NCBI GenBank assembly: GCA_013361525.1
Contig: JABFXY010000220.1
Location: 1-38,548 of the forward strand
Direction of reading: 5' to 3'
Length of the DNA stretch: 38,548 bases
Source of the DNA: Polyangiaceae bacterium
GTDB lineage: Bacteria > Myxococcota_A > Polyangia > Polyangiales > Polyangiaceae
The position numbers and the translations under genes are program-made. A model generated the notes under the pieces. The model had not been told where the DNA came from. It saw only the letters and a list, made by a program, of their open reading frames with translations, and did not search any database. Shown one piece after another: positions 20,863 through 30,700 of this stretch (position 1 is the stretch's first letter; every line of letters begins with the position of its first letter).

Positions 20863-23232
20863 TCACGTGTTCCGGCTCGAAGGGACGAGCTCGAGGGTAT
20901 GCCGCGCGCTCGCTTTGGCCGCCTCCTCGGTCCACGCAATGGGCAGCCCGTCGGTGCGCCACGCTGCGTGATGATCGAAATGGTGCGGCGACATCGCATT
21001 GCCGCTCTGCCCCGCGAGCAGGCTGAAGCGACTATTTTCCCAGGCGCCGACGTCGATTGCGATGCGGAGGTTCGGGACGCCGAGCGGATTGCCGAGGGGC
21101 TCGACGAGGTCGACCGTCGCCTGGTGAATGGTGGACGCATCGCCCGCGAAGGAAACGGGTCCCTCGCCGAGCGCGAGATCGAGCGCGGACACCGTCTTTC
21201 CCATCGGGTGGTGCAGGCGTAGAGGCCGTGCGCTGCCCCATGACCATTGTGCGCGGTCCGACCCGCGAGCGCGCACGATTCCCCGCGCGGCTTCGCCCAG
21301 CGCGCGCTCGATCGCGGCCGGCCATCCTTCGGCGAAGAACCCGTCGGGCTGTTCGCGGACGAGCTTGCAGAGGTGGCTCATCCTGCGGGTTATCATCGTG
21401 TTGTTCGGCAACGCCATGTGAAAGCCCGCGCCGAGCGCGCGCCCGGCCGTCTGCGGCGCCTTTGCGCGGACTACACGCGCCATCATCGCGCATGAAAAGA
21501 GCGCCCAGGCGGTCGCACCGATCGAATCGACCGTCATGCGCCCGTCCCACGTGGAAAGGAGCGCGTGCGCCGTCTTCGCGTCGTCGCTCTTCGGCTCGAT
21601 CGCGAGGACCGCGCTTCGGACCTGCTCCCAAGGGATGCTGCGCGTGTCCTTCTGCAGCACCTGCATGTCCGCGAGCGTCCAATCGCGCCGCGCGGAGAGA
21701 GCGTCTTCGATGGCCTTTTGGCGATAGCCGTCGAGGAAGTCGACGCCGAGATAAGGGTCGTCGTCGCCGACGGCGGTGGGGGCGTTGTTCGCGCTCACCA
21801 CGATACCGTTCGCCGGGTCGTCGACGAACGGCATTTTCTCGAAAGGCACCAGCTGATCCTTCCAGCGCGCGTCGTCGCGCCAACCGGCACGCGGCAGCGT
21901 GCCGTGTCCGCTCGTCCGCACGGGGACCTCGACGCCGAGGCGCCACGAGATGCGACCGTCCTTGTCGGCGTAGACGAGGTTGATGCTCGACGTGGAGCCG
22001 TCGCGGAACAAATCGTGGAATGCCTCGCGGCTCTTCGTTCGGTACGCGAGGTGGAGGCCGGTGTACGGCCGTGCGGCGAGCCACGTCGCCGACATCGACA
22101 GCGCTTCGCCGGCGCCGTCGAATGCGGGACCGACGATTGGACCCCGCGCCGTGATCATGACTTCTTCGACGACCGGCTCCTTGCCTTTGACGTCGATGAC
22201 CTCGCGTCGAACCTCACAAGGCACGAACCGCTGACCTTCGCGAACGCTGCGTCGATCCGGGCCGATCTCCTCCACGAACAGATCGGTGTTGTCCGCGTGC
22301 GCCGCCGTCACCGCCCACGCGCAATGGTCATTGTGACCGAGACCGATCCCAGGAATGCCGACGAAGCTCGCTCCGGACGCACGCCACGACGGCGTCGCGA
22401 GATGCGATAGATACCAATGCACCGGAATGTCCGGCGGCAGGTGCGGATCCGCAACCAGCATGGGACGCTTCGTCGCGGTTCGTGATGCGTCGACGGCCCA
22501 CGCGTTCGACGCGCCCTGTACGGGGAACACTTCGCGGAGCGCCTCGAGGTCCGCCAGCAACATGTCGGAGCACGTCCGGCCCCGCGAGGGCGAGGGGACC
22601 GAGACGGGGAGATCGTCGGGGTACGGCGCGTCGAGCGCAACGAGCGCCTCGGTGCCGTCGCGCCGCAGGATCTCCCAACGAAGAAGCTCGACGTCCCAAT
22701 TGGCTGCGAGCGCGAAGCACAGCAATGCGGAGACGGCTTGGACGTCGGCCGGTTCCCAAATCGTCGGCTCGCAGCCGAGCAAAACGTGCTCGTGCGAGCG
22801 CGACGACGAGCCGGTGGTCATGCCCTCGCGCAGGCCCGCGACGTAGGCATCGAGCTGCAGACGCACCTCCGGTCGCGCACACGCGAGCTGCTGCTCCGCG
22901 GCTCGGCGAAACCCGATGCGCCGCGAGAGCCGATCGATCGGCAGGGTGTCGGGGCCTGCGACGGCCGACAGCGTTCCCCGAACGGTGCGGACGGTGAGCT
23001 CGAGCTGCCCGGCTCGATCCTGGCCGTGGCAAAACCCTTGGGCGAAGAACACGTCGTGATCGTTCTTCGCCCGGATGTGCGGGATGCCGAAAGAGTCGCG
23101 ATGAATCGTGACTCGGTCCGATACGCCTCGAAGCGTCACCGTGCCGTCGAGCTTCGGCAGCCGGCGCCCCAGCGCGACACGAAAGAGAGAGCGCGCGAAG
23201 CGCCGAAGCCGTCGTTCCCCATCCGGGCTCAT
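20863..23232 (-). CDS. Penicillin acylase family (S45) Ntn hydrolase
   Basis: From ATG 23232 the protein is 789 residues, the usual precursor length. An alpha chain (about 1-240) starts VTIHRDSFGIPHIRAKNDHDVFFAQGFCHGQDR, the family hallmark. Self-cleavage before Ser242 (GASNAWAVD) would free the catalytic N-terminal Ser of the beta chain; VVSANNAP later supplies the conserved Asn. Members cleave amides such as penicillins, acyl-homoserine lactones or aculeacin. No Sec signal is visible (the N-terminus is MSPDGERRLRRFARSLF), which is unusual for a family that is mostly exported, so it may be cytosolic or use an upstream start. It is the first gene of the acylase, methyltransferase and SDR operon and diverges from the lipoprotein hydrolase. 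Confidence 0.93.
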   Translation of the reverse strand: MSPDGERRLRRFARSLFRVALGRRLPKLDGTVTLRGVSDRVTIHRDSFGIPHIRAKNDHDVFFAQGFCHGQDRAGQLELTVRTVRGTLSAVAGPDTLPIDRLSRRIGFRRAAEQQLACARPEVRLQLDAYVAGLREGMTTGSSSRSHEHVLLGCEPTIWEPADVQAVSALLCFALAANWDVELLRWEILRRDGTEALVALDAPYPDDLPVSVPSPSRGRTCSDMLLADLEALREVFPVQGASNAWAVDASRTATKRPMLVADPHLPPDIPVHWYLSHLATPSWRASGASFVGIPGIGLGHNDHCAWAVTAAHADNTDLFVEEIGPDRRSVREGQRFVPCEVRREVIDVKGKEPVVEEVMITARGPIVGPAFDGAGEALSMSATWLAARPYTGLHLAYRTKSREAFHDLFRDGSTSSINLVYADKDGRISWRLGVEVPVRTSGHGTLPRAGWRDDARWKDQLVPFEKMPFVDDPANGIVVSANNAPTAVGDDDPYLGVDFLDGYRQKAIEDALSARRDWTLADMQVLQKDTRSIPWEQVRSAVLAIEPKSDDAKTAHALLSTWDGRMTVDSIGATAWALFSCAMMARVVRAKAPQTAGRALGAGFHMALPNNTMITRRMSHLCKLVREQPDGFFAEGWPAAIERALGEAARGIVRARGSDRAQWSWGSARPLRLHHPMGKTVSALDLALGEGPVSFAGDASTIHQATVDLVEPLGNPLGVPNLRIAIDVGAWENSRFSLLAGQSGNAMSPHHFDHHAAWRTDGLPIAWTEEAAKASARHTLELVPSSRNT

Positions 23233-23341
23233 GCGCCGCCTATACCATGCCATCGCGCCGGCCTCGCTCCTGCACGTGCGACCGGGAAGGTGACCGCGCC
23301 AGCTGGCGTCGCGTGCCCAGCTCGAACATCCTCGAAGGCAT

Positions 23342-24181
23342 ATGCCGCTCGATCGAAGCTGGGCGATCGCCGTAGCGCTCGCGGTCGCATGTGATGCACC
23401 GCCGCCCGCCTCGTCCGGCGACCTGATCGCCGATCGATCGCTGCCACCGCCGCAGTCGGAGGCTCCTCCCTCCACCTCCATAGCCTCTGCCACAGCCGCG
23501 CCCTCCGCGAGCCCACCCGAACCGCCCGAAGAGCCGTTCGCCGTGCTCGACGTCCCGGATCACGAGGACGCAATCGTCTCGGTCGCGAAAAAGGGTGCCC
23601 GTCGTCCGCTCGTCGTCGCGACGCACGGAAACTACGATCGACCCGAATGGCAATGTGAAGTGTTTCGGACCATCGTGTCCGACAGCGCATTCGTGTTGTG
23701 TCCGCGAGGCATTCAGCGACCGGATTCGCCGTCGCACGACGATGTTCGCTTCACCTACGCGAACAATCGGAAGCTCGAGGCCGAGATCGACGCCGCGCGA
23801 AAGGCGTTCGAGGCGCGCTATGGAGATCGCCTCGCGCCCGGGCCGGCCATCTATGCAGGCTTCAGCCTCGGCGCGATCATGGGCGTCGCGATCCTCGGGC
23901 GAACGAAGAAGGGCGTCTACGATCGCGCCGTATTCGTCGAAGGCGGCTACGATCGAATCGATGCGAAGACGGCGCGCGCCCTCGCCGACGCCGGCATCGT
24001 GAAGGTGCTGATTGCGTGTGGCCAAGCCGCATGTCTGCATTCGTCGAAGGCGAAGGTGTCCGTTTTGGACAAGGTCGGTATCAGCACCAAAGCGGTCGGC
24101 GTGAAGAACGCCGGTCATGCGTACGATGGTGAGGTCGCGACGGCCGTGCGCGAGGCCTGGAGCTGGCTCGTATCGCCTTGA
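23342..24181 (+). CDS. Lipoprotein alpha/beta hydrolase
   Basis: The 279-residue product starts at ATG 23342 with a very short lipoprotein signal and a likely lipobox AVAC (Cys17), then a Pro/Ser-rich linker to about residue 65. The hydrolase core shows LVVATHGNYDRPEW (oxyanion HG), the nucleophile elbow GFSLGA and a late NAGHAYDG His, the order of a Ser-Asp-His enzyme. Cys pairs (QCEVF, VLCPRG, CGQAACLH) could form disulfides in the periplasm. Likely an esterase or peptidase-like hydrolase of unknown substrate. It diverges from the penicillin acylase operon, 109 nt apart, and is followed by a kinase gene 49 nt later. Confidence 0.82.
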   Translation: MPLDRSWAIAVALAVACDAPPPASSGDLIADRSLPPPQSEAPPSTSIASATAAPSASPPEPPEEPFAVLDVPDHEDAIVSVAKKGARRPLVVATHGNYDRPEWQCEVFRTIVSDSAFVLCPRGIQRPDSPSHDDVRFTYANNRKLEAEIDAARKAFEARYGDRLAPGPAIYAGFSLGAIMGVAILGRTKKGVYDRAVFVEGGYDRIDAKTARALADAGIVKVLIACGQAACLHSSKAKVSVLDKVGISTKAVGVKNAGHAYDGEVATAVREAWSWLVSP

Positions 24182-24230
24182 GCCCAAGCTCCGCGATCGC
24201 CGCGCCGGGCCCTGATACGCTCCGGCTGCC

Positions 24231-26126
24231 ATGAGCCGCCGGCTGACCGACTCCGACGCGATGACCCATCGCATTCCGCGCACGCGAACGCCCGAGGCCG
24301 AGACCCTCCGCATCTCGCGTTATGCCGGCCACAGCGAGCCGAGCGCGGCCATCGGCGCGGTGCTCGATCACGATCTCAGCGAGGACACCATCGTCGATCG
24401 TTATCGCCCGCTCGAGCTCCTCGGTCGCGGCGGGATGGGCGAGGTGAGCCGCTCGCTCGACACCAAGATCGGCCGGGAGGTCGCGCTCAAGACGATGCTC
24501 TCCCCCGCGAGCTCGCGCGACACCTGGGCGAGCTCGCGCTTCATCCGCGAGGCGCGGGTGCAGGCGCTGCTCGAGCACCCCGCGATCGTGCCCGTCTACG
24601 ACATCGGGCACGACGACAGCGGGCGACCGTTTTTCACCATGAAGCGGGTTCGCGGCCAAACGTTGGAAGACGTGCTTCGCGGCATGCGCGATATGCGCAA
24701 CACGCAACGTCGCGTCGTCACCCGGCACCGCGTGCTCAGCGCATTCGTCACGGTTTGTCTCGCCCTCCATTACGCGCACGAGCGTGGGGTCGTTCATCGC
24801 GACCTCAAGCCGGACAACATCATGCTCGGGGCACACGGCGAAGTTCACGTCCTCGATTGGGGGGTCGCGCGGGTCCTCAATGCGTCGGACAGCGGGGAGG
24901 AGGACGAAACGGGACACGACACGCGCCCCGGCGAAATGGTCGGCACGCCCGGCTACATGTCGCCGGAGCAGGTGCTCGGTCAGCTCGAAATGGTCGATGC
25001 GCGGAGCGACGTGTTCGCGCTCGGCGCCATTCTCTACGAAGTATTGACCCTGGAGCCGCTCATCCCGGGGGATGCCGCGACTTTGCTCCTCGAGCAGACC
25101 ATCGATCCCTCGCGCCCTCCGCCCCCTCCGAAAGACATGCCGCCGGAGCTCTACGTCCTTTGTCTGAACGCGACGAAGTTCCACAAGTCGGAGCGCCCGG
25201 CCTCTGCCCGCGCGCTCGCCGACGCGGTGGAGCGGTACCTCGACGGCGATCGCGACGAAGAGCTTCGCCGTCGCGTCGCCGACGAGCGGACCACACGGGC
25301 GAAAGAGCTCGCGAACGAGGCGATCGAAGGGCCCCAGCCGGAGCGAGAGCGTTGCCGCGCGCTCGCCATGCGCGAGGCGAGCCGCGCGCTGGGCATCTTC
25401 CCCGAGCACGAAGGCGCTCGTGCCGTCGTCCTCCGCCTGCTCGCGACGCCGCCGTCGGTGGTGCCGCTCGAGGTGATCCGCGAGACGGAGAAGATGCGCG
25501 CTTCGCAGGTCACGTCGTCGATGCGCGATACATCGATCCGCGCCGGGCTTTGGGTCGCGCTGTTCCCATTACTTCTGCTGATGGGCCCGCGCATCGATTG
25601 GATGGTCGCGCTCGCGCTGGTGCTTGCGCTCGCCTGTATGGGCGCCTCCTTCTTTCTATGGAAGAAGCGGATCACCGAGAGCGGTGCCCGCCTCGCGCTC
25701 TTCTCGCTGGTCGCGGTATTCGGCATGCTCCTCAGCACCGCATTCGGCCCGCTCGTGTTCGTCCCCGCATTCGCCGCGGTGAATACCGTGCTGTTCGGCG
25801 CGCAGTCGTCGCGCCGTCATCGGCCGTGGATCTTCGGGCTCGGCTGCGCGACGATCGCATTGCCACTCGTCCTCGAGCTCGCCGGGGTGATTCCGCGCTC
25901 GATGGTCTTCTCTCACGAGTCGGTCACGCTGCTCCCGCGGCTGACCTGGTTCAACGAGACGGCGTCGCTCTTCGCGCTGACACTCGTGAGCTTCATCGGC
26001 GTCATCGCCCCCGCGCTCGTTGCAGCGCGTCTTCGAGACGCCCTGCTCGTCGCGGACGAGCGTCTGCTCGTCCACAAATGGCATATGGAGCAGCTGGCTC
26101 CGCCGCGCGTCACCGAGCGGCTTTGA
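24231..26126 (+). CDS. Membrane Ser/Thr protein kinase (PknB-like)
   Basis: The 631-residue protein has a kinase domain at about 58-335: GRGGMGEV P-loop, catalytic Lys87 (VALK), VVHRDLKPDN (Asp191), a DWG in place of DFG (Asp209) and GYMSPEQ. A helical cytoplasmic stretch with many Arg/Glu follows (about 340-435), and then about six membrane helices from 440 to 603 (WVALFPLLLLMG to SFIGVIAPALVAARL), with a short tail. The catalytic residues are intact, so it should be active, and the kinase faces the cytosol. The order kinase first, membrane bundle last is common in Myxococcota and Planctomycetes and gives no clue to the signal. No ribosome binding site is evident at ATG 24231. Confidence 0.9.
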   Translation: MSRRLTDSDAMTHRIPRTRTPEAETLRISRYAGHSEPSAAIGAVLDHDLSEDTIVDRYRPLELLGRGGMGEVSRSLDTKIGREVALKTMLSPASSRDTWASSRFIREARVQALLEHPAIVPVYDIGHDDSGRPFFTMKRVRGQTLEDVLRGMRDMRNTQRRVVTRHRVLSAFVTVCLALHYAHERGVVHRDLKPDNIMLGAHGEVHVLDWGVARVLNASDSGEEDETGHDTRPGEMVGTPGYMSPEQVLGQLEMVDARSDVFALGAILYEVLTLEPLIPGDAATLLLEQTIDPSRPPPPPKDMPPELYVLCLNATKFHKSERPASARALADAVERYLDGDRDEELRRRVADERTTRAKELANEAIEGPQPERERCRALAMREASRALGIFPEHEGARAVVLRLLATPPSVVPLEVIRETEKMRASQVTSSMRDTSIRAGLWVALFPLLLLMGPRIDWMVALALVLALACMGASFFLWKKRITESGARLALFSLVAVFGMLLSTAFGPLVFVPAFAAVNTVLFGAQSSRRHRPWIFGLGCATIALPLVLELAGVIPRSMVFSHESVTLLPRLTWFNETASLFALTLVSFIGVIAPALVAARLRDALLVADERLLVHKWHMEQLAPPRVTERL

Positions 26127-26241
26127 ACCGCCGCGGGGACGGTGCGCTCGTTCGCTTCATCAGGACGGAGCGGGTCGAGCTAATCCCTTCGACGGACCAG
26201 GCGGGCGGAAACATCATCGGATAGGCATGGCAAGCAGGCTT

Positions 26242-26290
26242 CCACCACGGACCACGCAATGCGGGAGCGAAGCGCAGTCCGAAGTGGTGG
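26242..26290. terminator. Weak hairpin between convergent genes
   Basis: CCACCAC (26242-26248) pairs with GTGGTGG (26284-26290) and the inner GGAC/GTCC adds four pairs, with a 3-nt bulge and a loop of about 24 nt. It lies in the 188-nt gap between two convergent genes that otherwise shows nothing recognisable. No T-run. Confidence 0.3.
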
Positions 26291-26314
26291 TGGGCCTTCA
26301 TCAGGCGGCCGATT

Positions 26315-26557
26315 TCAGCGCTTGTCAGGCACCCAACGTGCGCTGACGCGTCGCGGATTGGGGTGGTCGGCCGGAGGAATGGGCTCGCGGCCGATGGCTT
26401 GTTTCAGCGTATCCGCCAGAGATTGATTCAGCTCGTGTCCGGACTCGGGCGCGAAATCGTGTTTCGTCTGCTCCCAGTCCCTGCGGAGCGCTTCGATCAA
26501 ACGGTCCCACATACTGAGATCGTGCCGCTCGAAGTAGCTCGGGTCGTGCAACGTCAT
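26315..26557 (-). CDS. Small conserved hypothetical protein
   Basis: ATG 26557 gives 80 residues, with GGAGGA ten bases upstream and a sigma54-like promoter just before that; GTG 26602 would add 15 residues but lies upstream of the predicted transcript start. The core FERHDLSMWDRLIEALRRDWEQTKHDF, then HELNQSLADTLKQAIGREPIPP, resembles small proteobacterial proteins with DWEQTK and DTVKQAAGK-type motifs found near stress genes. It is a soluble, largely helical protein with a Pro-rich tail (IPPADHPNPR). Function unknown. Confidence 0.7.
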   Translation of the reverse strand: MTLHDPSYFERHDLSMWDRLIEALRRDWEQTKHDFAPESGHELNQSLADTLKQAIGREPIPPADHPNPRRVSARWVPDKR

Positions 26558-26585
26558 GACAGGAAATTCCTCCAGCAGTGACCAT

Positions 26586-26601
26586 TGCAGCGGCCATGCC
26601 A
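26586..26601 (-). promoter_or_regulatory. Sigma54-like promoter of the small conserved gene
   Basis: TGGCATGGCCGCTGCA on the minus strand matches TGGCACG-N4-TTGCW at ten of twelve fixed positions, including GG and GC with exact spacing. The predicted transcript start near 26575 sits immediately before the GGAGGA ribosome binding site (26573-26568) and ATG 26557. Confidence 0.6.
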
Positions 26602-26634
26602 CGCAGGATTTCGGCGGGTCGGGCAGGTGTGGGA

Positions 26635-26650
26635 AGCGTTCATGAACGCT
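26635..26650. promoter_or_regulatory. Perfect 16-bp palindrome, likely activator site
   Basis: AGCGTTCATGAACGCT is a perfect inverted repeat. It lies about 34 bp upstream of the -24 element of the sigma54-like promoter, which puts its centre near -68, within the usual range of enhancer-binding-protein sites. It is not inside a gene I can support. Confidence 0.5.
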
Positions 26651-26692
26651 CGTCCGCGCGCAGCCGACACACTGGGGCTTAGGAGAAGGCTA

Positions 26693-26717
26693 CGGGCTTC
26701 AGGCTTCGGGCTTCAGG
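26693..26717. repeat. Short tandem repeat CGGGCTTCAGG
   Basis: CGGGCTTCAGG occurs at 26693-26703 and 26707-26717, a 14-bp period. It runs into the end of the DnaJ-like gene. Simple repeats of this kind are often spread through high-GC genomes. Confidence 0.55.
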
Positions 26718-27174
26718 TATCGAAACAGGAGCGCCCGAAGATGATTGCGGCGGTGATCAATAGGACGACGAACAAGACCGACGCCATTCGGTAACCGGGG
26801 CGCTCGGCGGATACGGCAGTGGAGACGCGGCGGCAGGACGGCGAGGGCGATCCGGCCGCGACGATCTCGAGCATCAGCATGCCGAGCGCTTCGTCGGCGA
26901 AGGGATGAGGGAGACGGATGACGGCTGCGTCGCGCGGCTCGCGGGGAAGTCGCAGCGGCAGCGTTCTACCTGGTGTCGAAAGGCGAATCGCGCCGCTCCG
27001 ACCGCACCGGTCGCAGCCGCCCGCGTCGCAATGCCAGCAAGCGAGCTTTCCAGGGACATTCACCTCGATATCGGCGCCCGCCCACGCCGGTGGCACCTCG
27101 ATGCGCAGCTTCGCGCAGGACCCGTCGAATCGGGCGAGCGCTTCGGGATCGGTGACCTGGGCGAGGCGATTCAC
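26713..27174 (-). CDS. DnaJ C-terminal-like zinc protein with membrane tail
   Basis: The 153-residue protein starts at GTG 27174; no ribosome binding site is clear. Residues 22-60 read LRIEVPPAWAGADIEVNVPG followed by a four-Cys cluster CxxC-x4-CxxC (Cys46, 49, 54, 57). The next strands (TLPLRLPREPRDAAVIRLPHPF) resemble the substrate-binding beta domain of DnaJ. A single hydrophobic helix (about 130-147, VLFVVLLITAAIIF) ends the protein, so it would be tail-anchored in the inner membrane with the zinc domain in the cytosol. There is no J-domain, so it cannot be a full co-chaperone. Its start is 29 nt from the start of the divergent GNAT gene. Confidence 0.65.
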   Translation of the reverse strand: MNRLAQVTDPEALARFDGSCAKLRIEVPPAWAGADIEVNVPGKLACWHCDAGGCDRCGRSGAIRLSTPGRTLPLRLPREPRDAAVIRLPHPFADEALGMLMLEIVAAGSPSPSCRRVSTAVSAERPGYRMASVLFVVLLITAAIIFGRSCFDT

Positions 27175-27203
27175 GAATATCGAAGAGTAGCGTATGAGAG
27201 GGG

Positions 27204-27698
27204 ATGTCGCTTCGTCCGCCTCGAGAAGCCAGCCGCGCCGACATCCCCGAGATCCACGCGATGATTTGCGAGCTCGCGGAGTACGAGCGCAGTCTCCACG
27301 AGGTTCGTGCCTCGACCGCGCAACTCGAGGAGGCGTTGTTCGGGGCGAGCCCCGCCGTGTTCTCGCATGTCGTCGAAGCGCCGGAGGGCGGTGGGCGCCT
27401 GGCCGGCTTTTCTCTGTGGTTCCTGAATTACTCGACCTGGCTCGGCGTACACGGTGTTTATCTCGAAGACCTGTTCGTCCGCCCCGAATATCGAAAGCTC
27501 GGCGCCGGCCGCGCGCTCATGAAGGCGATCGCGCGCGTCTGCGTCGAGCGTGGCTACGGTCGCTTCGAATGGTCGGTGCTCGATTGGAACACGCCGGCGA
27601 TCGATTTCTATCGATCCCTCGGCGCGTCCGGCATGGATGAATGGACGGTGCATCGCGTGACGGGCGACGACCTCGTCACGCTCGCACGCGAAGACTGA
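27204..27698 (+). CDS. GNAT N-acetyltransferase, SSAT-like
   Basis: The 164-residue protein follows the diamine/spermidine acetyltransferase (SSAT-like) pattern: CELAEYERSLHEV, then FSLWFLNYSTW, GVYLEDLFVRPEYRKLGAGRAL (acetyl-CoA loop with RKLGAG) and FEWSVLDWNTPAIDFYRSLGA. It uses acetyl-CoA to acetylate an amine, probably a polyamine or amino-acid side chain; the exact substrate cannot be told. ATG 27204 directly follows GAGAGGGG, a spacing shorter than normal, so the real start could be slightly different. It diverges from the DnaJ-like gene and converges on the oxidoreductase gene. Confidence 0.9.
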   Translation: MSLRPPREASRADIPEIHAMICELAEYERSLHEVRASTAQLEEALFGASPAVFSHVVEAPEGGGRLAGFSLWFLNYSTWLGVHGVYLEDLFVRPEYRKLGAGRALMKAIARVCVERGYGRFEWSVLDWNTPAIDFYRSLGASGMDEWTVHRVTGDDLVTLARED

Positions 27699-27728
27699 GC
27701 TCCGCCCGAGGCCGCGCTGCGTGTCGAA

Positions 27729-30700
27729 TCAGTGGCCGAAGTCCACGCCGGTGATGTCCTTCCGAGCGGGGAAGCCGGACAGCGCATTCGAGCACAACAT
27801 CCCGGACATGGTCGCGGACTCCATCGCGCCGCAATTCAGGCCGCACCAGGTCCAATCCCCCGCGAGATACAGGTTCGTGAACTCGTGGTCATCGTGCACC
27901 TGCAGCCGATGTTGGCTGCTGCCCGGTACGCTGAGAACGTAGCGCTCGGTGAGCGCCACGTTCGCCTTGAAGAACTGCGAATCGATGCGGCTCGGCCCCA
28001 CGTGCACGCCGGAGCGGAGGTCGACGAGAAGATCCCAGTCGAACGCGCGCCGTTCGGCCGTCTCGTGGGTCGCGCGAGGCCACGGGATGAACATGCCGCT
28101 GTCGAGAAGGCGAATGGCATTCTCCCGCACGGCGCTCGCTTGCGCCTCGCAATCGTAACAGGGCGGAAGCGGTGCGTCCGGCGGAGGCACCGGGGTGTCG
28201 GGTAGGGGGCTCGTGTAATAGCCGAGGTTCAATGGATACGGATCGACCGGCCACCCCTCGAAGGGGAGCAGCTCCGTCAGATCGCCCCACACATTGAGCG
28301 AATTGGTGCGGTCGTAATCCCAAGAAGCAATCGGAGCGCCCGTTATCGGAAAGCCCATTTCGGTGGACGTCCGGCGCAGCCAAAGCTGGAGCGCCTGCGT
28401 CCGCACCGTCTTCACCTTTTGCGTCGCCTCCTGCCAGCGGTGGCTCGCCGCGATGATCGCGGGGCAAATCCAGGGCAATGCGGCGATCGAGATCCCGAGG
28501 ACGACGTCGTCGAAATCGCGTCCGCGCTCGAGCACGATCTCTCGAACGCCGCGGAACCCCTGAGGCGGGCATTCGAGGTTCACCCCCGGATCGCCGCCCA
28601 CGATTTGATCCCAACGAGGGGTGGACGGCCAGCAGGGCAAACCCTTGACCTCGATGAGCGGGTCGTATCCGCCGCGTGCCTTTTGTTCGTCGGTGATCGC
28701 GACCTGCTCGATGATGCGAATTCGCTGGATCGGCCGCCCGGGCGCATTCTCGTCGTGAACGACCTCGACCACCTGATGGAAGAAGCGGAACGCGACGCCG
28801 CGCTTCTTCATCACCAGGTACATCGGCGCGTAACACGTGTCGGCCGTGCCCGCGGCGAATCGATACCCGAACGAGCCTTTGTAGGTAAACGTCGCGCGCA
28901 CCATTCCGCGCAGCGCCGTGCCGGCCTCGAAGGCCTCCTTCGGCGGATACTTCTGACCGGGGGGCACGGTGGTGTCGCCGTCCACATAGGCAAAGGAGGA
29001 GTCGTACACCGCGCGGACGACGGGCGAGTCGAGCATGACGCCGCCGTCCGGGATCGCGAAGCGCGCGAGCCAAGGACGGAAGTTCTGATCGTTGATGACG
29101 TCGAATCCCCCTTCGATGACGCCGCACCGCAAACAGCCGGTGACGATGGCGTAGCCGAAGTTCGCGAGGATCCAGAGGCGCCGAGCGTCGGTGTCCGTCC
29201 AGACGACCGGCTCGATGCAGCGCCATAGCCACTCCATGAAAGCCTTCAGGATGGAGCACGCGACGTGTTTTGCGGCCTTCTCGGCGGGCACCTCGGCGAG
29301 CTCCACTTCGTGCTCCGCCCACGCAATGAGGCGTTGCAGCTCGTTCATGTGCTCGGGAAGTATCGCGGGCGGGTCGGCCGACGATTTACCCATGTGTCCG
29401 ACGTGCAGCGCCGCCGCGAGAAGGTCGTGCCCGACCGTCGGCCCGCCGTCCGGAGCGCCGAGGAGCTGCCCTGCGCGGAGCGCCGCGCGTTCGTCCTCGG
29501 TCGGTGGCACCTCCATGAATCGCGGATGTCGTGTCGTTTTGAATAGGCTCTCGATCGCCTCGATCGCCATCAGCGCGTACTCCCACAGCGGGAGGAACAA
29601 CGCGCCGGTGCCCGGCGTCGCCTTGTTCGGAGGGTTGGTGATCACCCAAAAGAGGTGCTCGCCATTGATCTCTTCGGTGAAGACGGCCTGGTTCGCCGGG
29701 TGGAAGGCCTGCTGCCATGTCGCGAGCGGCTCGTCCGGCGCGCGCCCCAGCTCGGCATAGCAGTCCTGAATCTGCCGAAAGCAGTTGTCGTAGAAGCCGA
29801 ACCAGTTGTGTAGGCCGTGCTCTTCGATCCGATACGAGAAGTCGGCGTTTCGACCCGTCGCGCCCTTGCCGCCCAATCGCCAGCCGAGCTGATAGACCGT
29901 TACGTCGTAGTCCTTCGCGCGTGGGTTCTTGGGGTGCGTGAGCTGGAACGCCGCCGTCATGGCCGATTGGCCGGCGCCGAGCACGACGACGCGGCGGCGC
30001 TGGCGGGCGGGACGCTCCGACACGAGCTCCGGCGCGGCCTCGGCCTGCACCGCGTCGAGCAGCGCGCGCGGCGGGGGCTCGCCCGAGCCGGCGAGGAGAT
30101 CGCGAATGATCTGAGAGACCGTGCCCTGCTCACCGTGCTGCACCCAGGCCATCAGCGTCGACAGCGGAAACGGAGGGTCCGCGATGGGGCGACCGATGTC
30201 GCTCGTGACGATGTCGATCTCGTGCTCGATGAGCGGGCGCTCGATCGTTCCGGCGCGCGAGACGCGGAGGGCATTGTCCCACGCGAATTTACGCGCCTCT
30301 TCCATGCTGAAGTCGACGAACTTGTCGACGTCCCGCAAAAAGAGCGCATTGAAGAGCTTGAGAAGCGGCCACACCGTCGAAAGATCGTTCAGGACGCCGT
30401 TCACGAGCGACGCGAGCAGCTCGTTCATCCGGTCGAAATCCTTTTGGAACGCGGCGAGCTCGTCGCGCGGCACGGCCTCCGCCGTGGCGATGCCGAGATC
30501 GAAATTGATGTGCGCGTTCATCCCGACCAGCAAATGCTGAATCACCGCGAGGGTCGGGTCGTCGGTGACGCGGAACGCGACCTCCCACGATCGCGCGCAG
30601 CTGCGATGCTCTTTCCAGCTCGTCAGAGCGGTCAGGTATCGATTGAAGAACACGACATCCAGGTTCTCCATCAACGCCGGGTGCTCGAACTCCTTGCGAG

